64,000 nt of DNA, taken from NCBI RefSeq assembly GCF_047345485.1, contig NZ_JBLFEN010000006.1:62001-126000 (forward strand). Direction: 5' to 3'. Every line of letters begins with the position of its first letter. The first letter of the stretch is position 1. Both the position numbers and the translations under genes were made by a program. The notes beneath the pieces were generated by a model that saw only the letters and a list, made by a program, of their open reading frames with translations, was not told the origin of the DNA and made no database searches. Positions 26,605-35,654 of the stretch are shown here, piece after piece. The stretch is from Jejuia sp047345485. GTDB taxonomy: Bacteria; Bacteroidota; Bacteroidia; Flavobacteriales; Flavobacteriaceae.

Positions 26605-27669
26605 TTAAGCCACGGTGCCTTGGCAACTACTACCTGCACCAGCTGTACAACCATAGCAATGTTGAGAAATAACAATGTTTCTACCTTCTAACAAATCCTC
26701 ATTGTATTCTGAAATATGTTTTACTTTACTATTTACGGGTAATTGTAGCATTTGGTTAAAATCGCAATCGTATAAATAACCATCCCAACTAACAGAAAGC
26801 GTGTTGGTACACATAACGTTTGCAACAGCTGATGGATTGTAGGCTTCTACCAATTGATACATATAATCTTCATAATTTTCTGAGGCGATTAAATAGTCTA
26901 AAAAACGTGCAATGGGTAAGTTAGTTATAGCAAATAAGTTATGAAACTGTATGCTAAAATCTTCCATTAATGCTTTTTTAAAGTCTTTTTCCATCGCCAT
27001 TTGGTCGCCTGGTAAAAATGCGCCCGATGGATTATACACTAAATCTAAACGCAAACTACTATCAGGCATACCGTAACCCACAGCATTAAGTTCTTGTAAG
27101 GCTTTTATAGACATATCAAAAACCCCTTCGCCACGTTGTTTATCAGTTTTGCCACGAGTCCAATGTGGCATTGAGCTAATAACATGTACGTTGTGTTTTT
27201 TAAAAAACTCTGGTAAATCGTAGTATTTTTTATTGGCGCGAATAATAGTAAGATTAGAGCGTACAATAAAATCTTTAATACCTGCTTTTGATGCTTCTTC
27301 AACAAACCATCTAAAATTGGGGTTCATTTCTGGTGCACCACCTGTTAAATCTAACGTATGTGCGCCTGTGTTTTTTATAACCTCTATACATTGCTGCATA
27401 GTCTCTGTAGTCATAATTTCCTTACGGTCTGGACCAGCATCTACATGGCAATGTTCGCATACTTGGTTACACATGTAGCCTACATTAATTTGTAAGATTT
27501 CTAGCTTTTTAGCTTTTAGGGGAAACTGACTGGTTTCTGATATTTTATCTTTAAACGTTGGTAATTCACCATTTTTAAAGATGCCATTTGATAAAATCTC
27601 TAACTGTCTATTGCTATTTGCTAAGTCGCTATCGCGCTTTTGTAGAGATTGTGTTTTTACTTTCGTCAT
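26605..27669 (-). CDS. arsS: arsenosugar biosynthesis radical SAM protein
   Basis: The 354-residue protein has the radical SAM motif CxxxCxxC at Cys67, Cys71 and Cys74, the GGxP-like LTGGAPEM motif, and a Cys-rich C-terminus (Cys338, Cys341, Cys349 in CYGCTAG and SSCQG). In relatives the last of these is at times selenocysteine; here it is a plain TGC/TGT-type Cys. ArsS transfers a 5'-deoxyadenosyl group from SAM to dimethylarsenite, forming the arsenic-carbon bond of arsenosugars. The transferase copy 2 follows. Between arsS and the upstream CMD gene lies repeat copy C. Confidence 0.9.
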   Translation of the reverse strand: MTKVKTQSLQKRDSDLANSNRQLEILSNGIFKNGELPTFKDKISETSQFPLKAKKLEILQINVGYMCNQVCEHCHVDAGPDRKEIMTTETMQQCIEVIKNTGAHTLDLTGGAPEMNPNFRWFVEEASKAGIKDFIVRSNLTIIRANKKYYDLPEFFKKHNVHVISSMPHWTRGKTDKQRGEGVFDMSIKALQELNAVGYGMPDSSLRLDLVYNPSGAFLPGDQMAMEKDFKKALMEDFSIQFHNLFAITNLPIARFLDYLIASENYEDYMYQLVEAYNPSAVANVMCTNTLSVSWDGYLYDCDFNQMLQLPVNSKVKHISEYNEDLLEGRNIVISQHCYGCTAGAGSSCQGTVA

Positions 27670-27708
27670 ATACTTTTAAAGCCAATTTTAAATTGTTGAG
27701 TTCTATGC

Positions 27709-27792
27709 TGCGTTAGGGATTGCAGTGGAAAGCCCACAGCGACGAAGGAGCGAGGACTTGTAACGTAAAGCCCGACCCTTGTGGTAACGCCC
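27709..27792 (-). repeat. dispersed structured intergenic element, copy C (no hairpin module)
   Basis: On the minus strand this reads GGGCG-TTACCACAAGG, the core GTCGGGCTTTACG, CAAGTCCTCGCTCC, TGTGGGCTTTCCACTGC and ends AATCCCTAACGCA. The terminal GCGTTA and TAACGC can pair. It lacks the 28-base hairpin found between GGGCG and TTACC in copy B. It lies between the CMD gene and arsS, in the direction of their transcription, so it is probably part of that mRNA. Confidence 0.88.
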
Positions 27793-27800
27793 AAAAAAAA

Positions 27801-28136
27801 CTACCCGTCTAATTTATTTACTTTATTCATCATTTGTACACCGTGCACTAAGGTTGCACCGCTTTTTATGGCAGCACCTACGTGTATGGCTTCCATCATT
27901 TCTTCTTTGGTTACGCCACGTTGTAAACCATCTTTAGTGTAAGCATCTATACAATAAGGGCAATGTTCGGTATGTGCTACAGCTAGAGCTATTAGCGATT
28001 TTTCGCGAGCAGTTAAAGCGCCTTCCTCAAAAACTTTACCGTAGTATTCAAAGAATTTATTGCCTAATTCCTCACTCCATTCTGTGATTTTTCCAAACTT
28101 TCTTAGGTCTGCAGGGTCGTAGTATGTTTTTTGCAT
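27801..28136 (-). CDS. arsenosugar-associated peroxidase-like CMD protein
   Basis: The 111-residue carboxymuconolactone-decarboxylase-fold protein has the AhpD-type motif HCPYCIDAY (two Cys spaced CxxC) near residues 58-66, followed by the helix-forming KEEMMEAIHVGAAIKSGA. AhpD-like proteins use this pair for peroxide or disulfide chemistry. The family version found next to arsS is annotated as arsenosugar biosynthesis-associated peroxidase-like. It is the first gene of the CMD-arsS-transferase unit and divergent from xylB, so its promoter lies in 28137-28328. Its role may be to keep arsenic trivalent (inference). Confidence 0.85.
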   Translation of the reverse strand: MQKTYYDPADLRKFGKITEWSEELGNKFFEYYGKVFEEGALTAREKSLIALAVAHTEHCPYCIDAYTKDGLQRGVTKEEMMEAIHVGAAIKSGATLVHGVQMMNKVNKLDG

Positions 28137-28328
28137 TATAAATTTTTAATGTAAATATAAACATCTAAAAGAATTTGTCGCTAAAAAATGTGTGACTTAA
28201 CAAAAAAATCAATTAATTTGACTACTTAAATTTTTCGTAAAAATGTAGCTGTTATTTTTCTGTTTTATGAAAAAACAATAGGTGTTTTTTTAACTTTCAC
28301 AATTCAACTTTTTTTAAAATTCAAACAC

Positions 28329-29810
28329 GTGTATTATATAGGATATGATTTGGGAAGTTCCTCTGTAAAAGTATCAATTGTAGATGCAAACACAGGAACA
28401 AATGTGGTAACGCTTAATGAACCAACCAACGAAATGGAAATTGTAGCGCCACAACAAAACTGGGCAGAGCAAGATCCTAATATGTGGTGGAATTATGTTT
28501 GTATTGCTACAAAACGCGCCATAAAAGAAGCAAATATAGAGGCTTCGAAGATTGAAGCTATTGGTATCTCTTACCAAATGCATGGACTTGTAGTTGTAGA
28601 TGCAGCAGGCGAACCATTACGTAATTCAATTATATGGTGCGATAGTCGCGCGGTACAAATTGGTAATGATGCTTTTGATGCTTTAGGAGAAAACCAATGC
28701 ATGGAAAAATTGCTTAATTCTCCGGGGAATTTTACAGCCTCTAAATTAAAATGGGTGCGCGATAACGAACCTGAGATTTATAGTAAAATTGATAAATATA
28801 TGCTTCCGGGAGACTTTATTGCTATGAAGCTAACGGGTAAAATTAATACAACAAAAAACGGTTTGTCTGAAGGGATGCTTTGGGATTATAAAGCCGACAC
28901 AGTAGCCAATTGGTTGTTGGAGCATTATGATATAGATACAGATTTAACTCCAGATATAGTAGAAAATTTTACCGCACAAGGTAACGTTAACGAAACAGGC
29001 GCAAAGGCTACAGCCTTACCACTTGGTATACCTGTAACGTATCGTGCTGGAGACCAACCTAATAACGCTCTGTCTTTAAACGTTTTTAACCATGGCGAAG
29101 TTGCTGCAACAGGTGGTACATCGGGTGTAGTATATGCGGTAACTAATGTTTTAAAATCAAAGGAATCCTCAAGAATCAATCATTTTGCACATGTAAATTA
29201 CACGAAACAAAATGCAACTTTAGGAAAACTACTTTGCATAAACGGCGCTGGTATACAGTACCGTTGGTTAAAAGACAATCTAGCCTCAAATTCGTACGAA
29301 GCTATGAATCAAAAAGCAGAGGTTGTACCCGTAGGTGCAGAAGGCGTATGTGTTATACCGTTTGGTAATGGTGCAGAGCGTATGTTTAATAACAAAGTTG
29401 TGGGTACACACATTTCAAATTTAAATTTAAATACACATAGCGAGGGGCATTTATGTCGCGCTGCGCTAGAAGGTATTGCGTTCTCATTTGTGTATGGTAT
29501 GGATATTTTAAAGGCAGATAATGCCGAAATAAATGTGATACGTGCCGGTAACGATAATTTGTTTAGATCAGAGATTTTCTCAAACACCGTTGCTACATTA
29601 ATTGGCCACGAAATAGAAATTTACAACACAACAGGTGCTATAGGTGCAGCGCGTGCCGCAGGATTAACCGATGGCGATTTTAAGAAATTTGGAGACAACA
29701 TTACGGCAAATGACCACGTTATGACGTATAAACCTTTAGGTAATAAAGCACCGTATTTAAAGGCCTACGAAAACTGGAAAGCCGCTTTAGGTACTATTTT
29801 AAATACATAA
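28329..29810 (+). CDS. xylB: xylulokinase, GTG start
   Basis: The 493-residue FGGY-family sugar kinase has an N-terminal phosphate-1 motif GYDLGSSSVKVSI, then YQMHGLVVVD, WCDSRA, and ATGGTSGVVYAV for nucleotide binding. It phosphorylates D-xylulose to xylulose 5-phosphate. The start is GTG, since YYIGYDLG follows directly and no ATG lies nearby upstream. Next on the strand are xylA and a sugar:H+ symporter gene, so this is a xylose operon. A repeat element (copy D) sits between xylB and xylA. Confidence 0.9.
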   Translation: MYYIGYDLGSSSVKVSIVDANTGTNVVTLNEPTNEMEIVAPQQNWAEQDPNMWWNYVCIATKRAIKEANIEASKIEAIGISYQMHGLVVVDAAGEPLRNSIIWCDSRAVQIGNDAFDALGENQCMEKLLNSPGNFTASKLKWVRDNEPEIYSKIDKYMLPGDFIAMKLTGKINTTKNGLSEGMLWDYKADTVANWLLEHYDIDTDLTPDIVENFTAQGNVNETGAKATALPLGIPVTYRAGDQPNNALSLNVFNHGEVAATGGTSGVVYAVTNVLKSKESSRINHFAHVNYTKQNATLGKLLCINGAGIQYRWLKDNLASNSYEAMNQKAEVVPVGAEGVCVIPFGNGAERMFNNKVVGTHISNLNLNTHSEGHLCRAALEGIAFSFVYGMDILKADNAEINVIRAGNDNLFRSEIFSNTVATLIGHEIEIYNTTGAIGAARAAGLTDGDFKKFGDNITANDHVMTYKPLGNKAPYLKAYENWKAALGTILNT

Positions 29811-29815
29811 AATTT

Positions 29816-29897
29816 GGGCGCCTGCCTACCTGCAGTATTGCAGGCAGGTTACCCCTAAGTTGGTCGGGAGCTCCACATGCCGTTCGATCCCTAACGC
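29816..29897 (+). repeat. dispersed structured intergenic element, copy D (with hairpin module, short middle)
   Basis: GGGCG (29816-29820) is followed by the 28-base hairpin module (29821-29848), then TTACCCCTAAG, TGGTCGGGAG, a short middle of about 20 bases with ATGCCG, and ATCCCTAACGC. It starts 5 bases after the xylB stop and lies within the probable xyl transcript. Confidence 0.82.
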
Positions 29898-29970
29898 TTA
29901 AGAAACCTTAGAACGAAAAATTAAATACAAGAAATACAAATAAACAAATCAACACATAAACAATAAAAAA

Positions 29971-31296
29971 ATGGCAATTTTAGGAAACAAAGAATATTTT
30001 AAAGGTATAGGCGATATTAAATTTGAAGGTGCGGCATCAGACAATCCTTTAGCGTTTAAATACTACAACCCAGAGCAAGTGGTAGCTGGAAAAACCATGC
30101 GCGAGCATTTTAGATTTGCGGTAGCGTATTGGCATACATTCTGCGGACAAGGTGCAGATCCGTTTGGCCCAGGAACACAAAATTTTGAGTGGGACCAAGC
30201 TAACGACCCTATGCAAGCCGCAAAAGATAAAGCAGATGCAGCATTTGAATTTATCACAAAAATGGGCTTTGATTATTTCTGTTTTCATGATTACGATTTA
30301 GTAGCAGAAGGTGCTACTCTAGCAGAATCTGAAAAAAGACTTGCAGGTATTACCGAGTATTTAAAAGGTAAAAAAGCAGAGTCTGGTGTTAAATTACTTT
30401 GGGGAACAGCTAACTGTTTTTCTAACCCAAGATATATGAATGGTGCTTCTACAAACCCAGAGTTTGATGTAGTAGCAAGAGCAGGTGCACAAATAAAATT
30501 AGCTCTAGATGCTACCATAGCACTAGACGGCGAAAATTATGTATTCTGGGGTGGTCGCGAAGGTTATATGTCTTTATTAAACACAGATATGGGGCGTGAG
30601 TTAGACCATATGGCACAATTGTTAACCATGGCTAGAGATTATGCTAGAGGTCAAGGGTTTAAAGGTACGTTTTTTATAGAGCCTAAGCCTATGGAGCCTA
30701 TGAAGCACCAATACGATTTTGATGCTGCAACTGCTATTGGTTTTCTTCAAAACTATGGTTTAGATAAAGATTTTAAAATGAATATTGAGGTAAACCACGC
30801 TACTTTAGCACAACACACTTTCCAGCACGAGTTAGAAGTTTCTGCAAAAGCAGGTATGTTAGGAAGTATAGATGCTAATCGTGGCGATTACCAAAACGGT
30901 TGGGATACAGACCAGTTTCCAAATAATATTCAAGAAACTACAGAGGCTATGTTGGTGTTCCTAAAAGCAGGAGGCTTACAAGGTGGTGGTGTTAATTTTG
31001 ATGCAAAAATAAGAAGAAACTCAACAGATTTAGAAGATATCTTTTTAGCACACATTGGTGGTGCAGATACATTTGCTAGAGCATTACTCACAGCGGATAA
31101 AATTATAACATCTTCAGCTTATGACAAACTAAGAACTGAGCGTTATGCTTCATTTGATGCTGGAAACGGTAAGGCTTTTGAAAACGGTAAATTAGATTTT
31201 AATGACCTTTATAAAATAGCTCAAGAGAATGGGGAATTACCATTAAAAAGCGGTAAACAAGAATTATTTGAAAATATAATAAACCAGTATATTTAA
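29971..31296 (+). CDS. xylA: xylose isomerase
   Basis: The 441-residue protein of the long (class II) xylose isomerase type has the N-terminal EYFKGIGDIKFEG, the catalytic His region CFHDYD, WGGREGY, the metal-binding EPKP segment and VNHATLAQHTFQHEL. It converts D-xylose to D-xylulose with two divalent metals in the cytosol. It lies between xylB and the symporter gene; the 160-base gap upstream contains repeat copy D. Confidence 0.95.
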   Translation: MAILGNKEYFKGIGDIKFEGAASDNPLAFKYYNPEQVVAGKTMREHFRFAVAYWHTFCGQGADPFGPGTQNFEWDQANDPMQAAKDKADAAFEFITKMGFDYFCFHDYDLVAEGATLAESEKRLAGITEYLKGKKAESGVKLLWGTANCFSNPRYMNGASTNPEFDVVARAGAQIKLALDATIALDGENYVFWGGREGYMSLLNTDMGRELDHMAQLLTMARDYARGQGFKGTFFIEPKPMEPMKHQYDFDAATAIGFLQNYGLDKDFKMNIEVNHATLAQHTFQHELEVSAKAGMLGSIDANRGDYQNGWDTDQFPNNIQETTEAMLVFLKAGGLQGGGVNFDAKIRRNSTDLEDIFLAHIGGADTFARALLTADKIITSSAYDKLRTERYASFDAGNGKAFENGKLDFNDLYKIAQENGELPLKSGKQELFENIINQYI

Positions 31297-31315
31297 ACTC
31301 TAAATTAATATTCTC

Positions 31316-31323
31316 TACATTTG
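31316..31323 (+). promoter_or_regulatory. candidate internal -7 box before the xylose symporter gene
   Basis: TACATTTG fits TAnnTTTG and lies 24 bases before the symporter ATG. TTCTC and GAGAA flank it as a 5-base inverted repeat (31311-31327). No clear -33 TTTG is seen, so an internal promoter is only possible. Confidence 0.3.
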
Positions 31324-31346
31324 AGAACAACTAATAAATAAGACTC

Positions 31347-32768
31347 ATGGAAGCATCACATTCAAAATACCTTTTAAAACTCACTTTAGTAGCTACTTTA
31401 GGCGGACTGTTGTTTGGGTACGATACAGGCGTAATATCTGGAACCGTTGGATCTCTAGATTCGTTTTTTGTTATACCAAAACAGTTATCTGAAAATGCAG
31501 CAAATGCGTTTAAAGGTTTTTTAGTTGCCAGTGCTTTAATTGGGTGTATTATTGGTGGTGCATTTGGTGGTTTGGTAAGTAAGAAGTTAGGTAGAAAAAA
31601 AGGTTTAGTTCTAGCAGCTATTCTGTTTTTAATTTCTGCTTTGGGTTCTGCAATGCCAGAAATGTTAATCACTACTATCGGTGAAGGCGATCATACACTT
31701 TCTAGTGTATTTATTGTATATAGAATTATCGGCGGTATAGGTGTAGGTTTGGCATCTATGCTATCACCACTTTATATTGCAGAAATTGCACCCGCTGATA
31801 AACGCGGTAAATTGGTATCGTATAACCAGTTGGCTATTGTTGGTGGTTTTATGGTGGTTTATTTTGTAAATTATTTTATTTCAAAAGGAGGTGGATCAGA
31901 TGAATGGCTAAATGCTATTGGTTGGAGATGGATGTTTGCTTCAGAAATTATACCTGCAGGATTATTTCTTTTATTGCTATTTACTGTACCAGATACGCCA
32001 CGTTCTTTAATGTTAAAGGACAAGCCAGAAGAGGCCTTAGAGGTGCTAGAAAAAGTTAATGGAAAAACACGAGCAGCCGAAATATTGGAAGAGATTAAAG
32101 CGTCTATGACTGCTACATCAGCTTCTGGTAGTTTGTTATCTTTTGGATGGTTGGTTATTGTTATAGGTGTATTACTATCTATTTTCCAGCAATTTGTAGG
32201 TATAAATGTTGTGTTGTATTATGCGCCAGAAATATTTAAAACAATTTCATCTGGAACAGATAGTGCATTATTAATGACTATTATTGTGGGTATTGTAAAT
32301 TTTTTATTTACAATTATAGCTGTTAAAACTGTAGATAAATACGGTAGAAAACCTTTAATGATTATTGGTGCTTTAGGAATGGCAGTGGCCATGTTTTCTT
32401 TAGGATTCGTGTTTTATGCTGATGGTTCTGGTTATGCCGCTTTATTTGCAATGATGTTATATGTAGCGAGTTTTGCGATGAGTTGGGGACCTGTAACTTG
32501 GGTATTACTTTCAGAAATTTTTCCAAATAAAATTAGAGGTAAAGCATTAGCAATAGCTGTTGCAGCACAATGGATATCTAACTACTTAGTATCTTTAACA
32601 TTCCCAATGATGAATGATAATTCGTATTTAACAGAACAATTTAATCATGGTTTTGCATATTGGGTTTACGGTATAATGAGTGTGTTAGCAACCTTGTTTA
32701 TCCTTAAGTATGTTCCAGAAACTAAAGCAAAGACTCTAGAAGAGATGGAAAATATTTGGAAAAAATAA
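31347..32768 (+). CDS. xylE: xylose:H+ symporter, sugar porter MFS family
   Basis: The 473-residue protein has 12 predicted membrane helices. The sugar-porter signatures are present: GLLFGYDTGVISGTVGSL in helix 1, RxxGGxGxG-like YRIIGGIGVGLASML, VPDTPRSL, QQFVGINVVLYYAPEIF in helix 7 and VPETKAKTLEEME at the end. It imports xylose or a related sugar with protons through the inner membrane. As the last gene of the xyl operon it supplies substrate for XylA. A strong terminator follows. Confidence 0.9.
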   Translation: MEASHSKYLLKLTLVATLGGLLFGYDTGVISGTVGSLDSFFVIPKQLSENAANAFKGFLVASALIGCIIGGAFGGLVSKKLGRKKGLVLAAILFLISALGSAMPEMLITTIGEGDHTLSSVFIVYRIIGGIGVGLASMLSPLYIAEIAPADKRGKLVSYNQLAIVGGFMVVYFVNYFISKGGGSDEWLNAIGWRWMFASEIIPAGLFLLLLFTVPDTPRSLMLKDKPEEALEVLEKVNGKTRAAEILEEIKASMTATSASGSLLSFGWLVIVIGVLLSIFQQFVGINVVLYYAPEIFKTISSGTDSALLMTIIVGIVNFLFTIIAVKTVDKYGRKPLMIIGALGMAVAMFSLGFVFYADGSGYAALFAMMLYVASFAMSWGPVTWVLLSEIFPNKIRGKALAIAVAAQWISNYLVSLTFPMMNDNSYLTEQFNHGFAYWVYGIMSVLATLFILKYVPETKAKTLEEMENIWKK

Positions 32769-32790
32769 TTTTATGTTATAATAATTGTAA

Positions 32791-32827
32791 AAGAGATACT
32801 ATGCGTTTTATAGTATCTCTTTTTTTT
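32791..32827 (+). terminator. Rho-independent terminator of the xylose operon
   Basis: AGAGATACTAT and ATAGTATCTCT form a perfect 11-base stem with a 7-base loop, followed by eight T's. Confidence 0.9.
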
Positions 32828-32959
32828 ATATTGCTTATACGTAGTAGTTAAAAATTACTTACAACTATTAGTTGTCAAAACGCTTATTTATCTTTTTGCA
32901 TCAAATTTCAAAAATCAATACTTTAATAGTACATTTACATCTCCAATATTTTTTTCACT

Positions 32960-34918
32960 TTGATTGCAGCACATTCTATTGATCAAGTTTTTGAAACCGC
33001 CCGAGTAGAGGAGGTTATTGGCGATTTTGTGCAATTAAAAAAATCAGGAAGTAATTATAAAGGGTTAAGTCCTTTTAGTGATGAGCGTACTCCTAGTTTT
33101 ATGGTATCACCCGTAAAGCAAATTTGGAAAGATTTTAGTACGGGCAAAGGAGGCAATGTTGTAGCTTTTTTAATGGAGCATGAACATTTTACCTATCCAG
33201 AAGCTATAAAATATCTTGCTAAAAAGTATAATATTGAAATAGAAGAGACAGAGCAAACTAATGAACAAAAAGAAGCTGCTAATGAGCGTGAAAGCTTATA
33301 CTTAGTGAGTGAGTTTGCCAATACCTATTTTAAAAAAATATTGCATAAAACCGACCAAGGAAAATCTATAGGATTAAGTTACTTTAAAGAACGTGGATTT
33401 ACTGATGAGACTATTAAGGCGTTTGATTTAGGATACTCTCTAAACGAATGGCAGGCCTTTACAACTGAAGCACTAAAAAAGGGTTATAAATTAGAGTTTT
33501 TAGAAAAAACCGGACTTACTATTGTTAAAGGAGATAAACACTTTGATCGTTTTAAAGGGAGGGTGATGTTTCCTATACGAAGTATGAGTGGGCGTGTATT
33601 AGGTTACGGTGGGCGTATTTTGGTAACAGATAAAAAAGCAGCAAAATATTTAAACTCTCCCGAAAGTGATATTTACCATAAAAGTAAAGTGTTGTATGGT
33701 ATTTATAGTGCAAAACAAAGTATAGCAAAACAAGATAATTGCTATTTGGTTGAAGGCTATACCGATGTGATACAGTTGTATCAAACAGGAATAAAGAATG
33801 TAGTATCCTCTTCTGGAACAGCGCTAACTTCAGATCAAATACGATTAATCAATCGTCTTACAAAAAATATTACGGTACTTTTTGATGGTGATGCAGCAGG
33901 AATGCGTGCATCGGTTCGTGGTATAGATTTAATTTTGGAACAGGGTATGAATGTTAAAGTCTGTACATTCCCAGAAGGCGAAGATCCTGATAGTTTTGCT
34001 AAACAAAATACACTAGAAGAGCTAACATTGTATCTTGAAGAAAATGCAAAAGATTTTATTCAGTTTAAAGCTTCCATGTTATATGAAGATTCTAAGAATG
34101 ATCCTATAAAAAAAGCGGAGACCATTAGGGATATTGTAAATAGTATTTCTAAAATTCCTGATACTATAAAAAAGGAAATCTACATTCAGGAATGTGCTCG
34201 CATTATGGATATAAGTGAAGAGGTTTTATTTTCAACCTTAGCACAAATAAATCAAAAAGAACTCAAGGAGGATACTAAAAAATTTAAGCAAGAACAAAAA
34301 AGTTTTGAGGTTATAAAACACCAGCAACCTGTTAAAAAAGTTGATGTACAATACCTTCTAGAACGTAAAATCATTGAAGTATTATTACTTTATGGTAACA
34401 AAGTAGAAGATTTTGAAGATTTGGTTTTAAAAGAGACCGAAAAAGGCGAGTTGATTTTAGAACCCGTTATTCAACAAGCAAAAGTATTTGAGAAAATTTA
34501 TTTAGATCTTCAAGAAGATGAGATGGAGTTCTCTAATCCACAGTTTAAAGATTTATACTATACAATTATTGATAAGTTAAATCAAAGTACAGAATTTGAA
34601 CTTAGTAATTTTATTAATACAGTTGATGGAGATACTGCAAACGAAATTACCAATATTTTAATGGAAGATGAGCGGTATAGCTTAAGCGATTGGCAGCGAA
34701 AGAACATTTTTCCAAAAGAAAAAAGTCAATCTGTTGCTCAATTAGTAGGAGAAACTATTTTAAGTTTACGCTGTTTTTTAATTGAACAAAAGGTAATAGA
34801 GTTTCAACAAAAAACAATCGAGCACAAATCTGAAATTAACAAATCTGTGCTCGAAGAGGTAAAAGATTATTCTAGTTTAAAAATGTTATTATCTAGAAAA
34901 TTAAACCGAGTACTATAA
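32960..34918 (+). CDS. dnaG: DNA primase with degenerate zinc finger
   Basis: The 652-residue primase has an N-terminal CHC2-like domain, a TOPRIM catalytic core (YLVEGYTDVIQL and LFDGDAAGM) and a C-terminal helicase-interaction region. The four zinc ligands of the CHC2 finger are all replaced: the C-P-F-H positions read Ser37-P-F-Ser40 and the C-x-x-C positions read Asp58-F-S-Thr61. The surrounding TPSF and GNVVAF landmarks are kept. The best start is TTG at 32960; the next Met comes after the finger has begun. It synthesises RNA primers at the fork. It is convergent with and overlaps the response regulator gene by 6 bases. Confidence 0.9.
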   Translation: MIAAHSIDQVFETARVEEVIGDFVQLKKSGSNYKGLSPFSDERTPSFMVSPVKQIWKDFSTGKGGNVVAFLMEHEHFTYPEAIKYLAKKYNIEIEETEQTNEQKEAANERESLYLVSEFANTYFKKILHKTDQGKSIGLSYFKERGFTDETIKAFDLGYSLNEWQAFTTEALKKGYKLEFLEKTGLTIVKGDKHFDRFKGRVMFPIRSMSGRVLGYGGRILVTDKKAAKYLNSPESDIYHKSKVLYGIYSAKQSIAKQDNCYLVEGYTDVIQLYQTGIKNVVSSSGTALTSDQIRLINRLTKNITVLFDGDAAGMRASVRGIDLILEQGMNVKVCTFPEGEDPDSFAKQNTLEELTLYLEENAKDFIQFKASMLYEDSKNDPIKKAETIRDIVNSISKIPDTIKKEIYIQECARIMDISEEVLFSTLAQINQKELKEDTKKFKQEQKSFEVIKHQQPVKKVDVQYLLERKIIEVLLLYGNKVEDFEDLVLKETEKGELILEPVIQQAKVFEKIYLDLQEDEMEFSNPQFKDLYYTIIDKLNQSTEFELSNFINTVDGDTANEITNILMEDERYSLSDWQRKNIFPKEKSQSVAQLVGETILSLRCFLIEQKVIEFQQKTIEHKSEINKSVLEEVKDYSSLKMLLSRKLNRVL

Positions 34919-35539
34919 GTCTAAAAATTTTGCTTGATTTACTAAGTCAACCATATTATCAACTTTTAGTTTTTTCATTAAGCGTGCTTTGTAAGTACTT
35001 ACTGTTTTTTCATTAATGTTTAATTCTTTAGAAACTTCTTTATTTTTCTTACCAATAGCTAGAAGTTTTAAAACTTCAGTTTCTCTTGTAGAAAGTTTCT
35101 TAAAGAATGTTCCATTTTTGTTTACTCTACTACCAAAAGCTAACTCTTGAGTTAACTCATTACTTAAATGAATACCTCCATTGTATACTTTAGTAACAGC
35201 CTCGTTTACTGTAATTACATTTTCATTTTTAGAAATGTAACCAGCAGCACCAGCTTTAATAGAGTTAAAGCCATACACATTTTCTGGTTGTGCACTAAAC
35301 ATTAATGCCTTAACATCAGGAAAATCAGATTTTAAGTGTCTCAAAACTGTTAATCCATTCAGTTTTGGTAAATCAATTTCAGAAAGTAATACATCAACAT
35401 TTTCTTTGTTAAGAAATTCTAAAACTTCTTCACCGTTGTTTACACTACCAACAATTTCAATGTCAGAAGAAGCGGAAAATAAATGCTCAAGTCCTTTCCT
35501 GATAATAGGATGAGGGTCCGCTATCAATAATTTAATCAT
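34913..35539 (-). CDS. NarL/LuxR-type response regulator with atypical receiver
   Basis: The 208-residue protein has a receiver domain (1-120) and a LuxR-type helix-turn-helix (about 147-205: LSTRETEVLKLLAIGKKNKEV). The phospho-acceptor position is Glu54 (LLSEIDLP) instead of Asp, and the upstream acidic pair is reduced to Asp8-Pro9. The Ser of FSAQ and the Lys of YISKNE remain. Glu at this site often mimics the phosphorylated state, so it may act without a kinase (inference). No histidine kinase gene is nearby. An 8-base inverted repeat lies just upstream of the start. Confidence 0.85.
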   Translation of the reverse strand: MIKLLIADPHPIIRKGLEHLFSASSDIEIVGSVNNGEEVLEFLNKENVDVLLSEIDLPKLNGLTVLRHLKSDFPDVKALMFSAQPENVYGFNSIKAGAAGYISKNENVITVNEAVTKVYNGGIHLSNELTQELAFGSRVNKNGTFFKKLSTRETEVLKLLAIGKKNKEVSKELNINEKTVSTYKARLMKKLKVDNMVDLVNQAKFLDL

Positions 35540-35556
35540 AATCTTAGGGTTTTGTT

Positions 35557-35592
35557 TACTATGACGATTTTGTTTTTGAGAGAATCATAGTA
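35557..35592. promoter_or_regulatory. inverted repeat upstream of the response regulator
   Basis: TACTATGA (35557-35564) and TCATAGTA (35585-35592) are perfect 8-base arms with a 20-base spacer, beginning 18 bases before the response regulator start. The two half-sites are about 28 bases apart centre to centre. It may be an autoregulatory site or a leader stem. Confidence 0.35.
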
Positions 35593-35654
35593 ATAGCACA
35601 GGGAATATTCCCAGATGTTCAAAAGTAGTAAAAAAATTATTGATATTACAGCAC

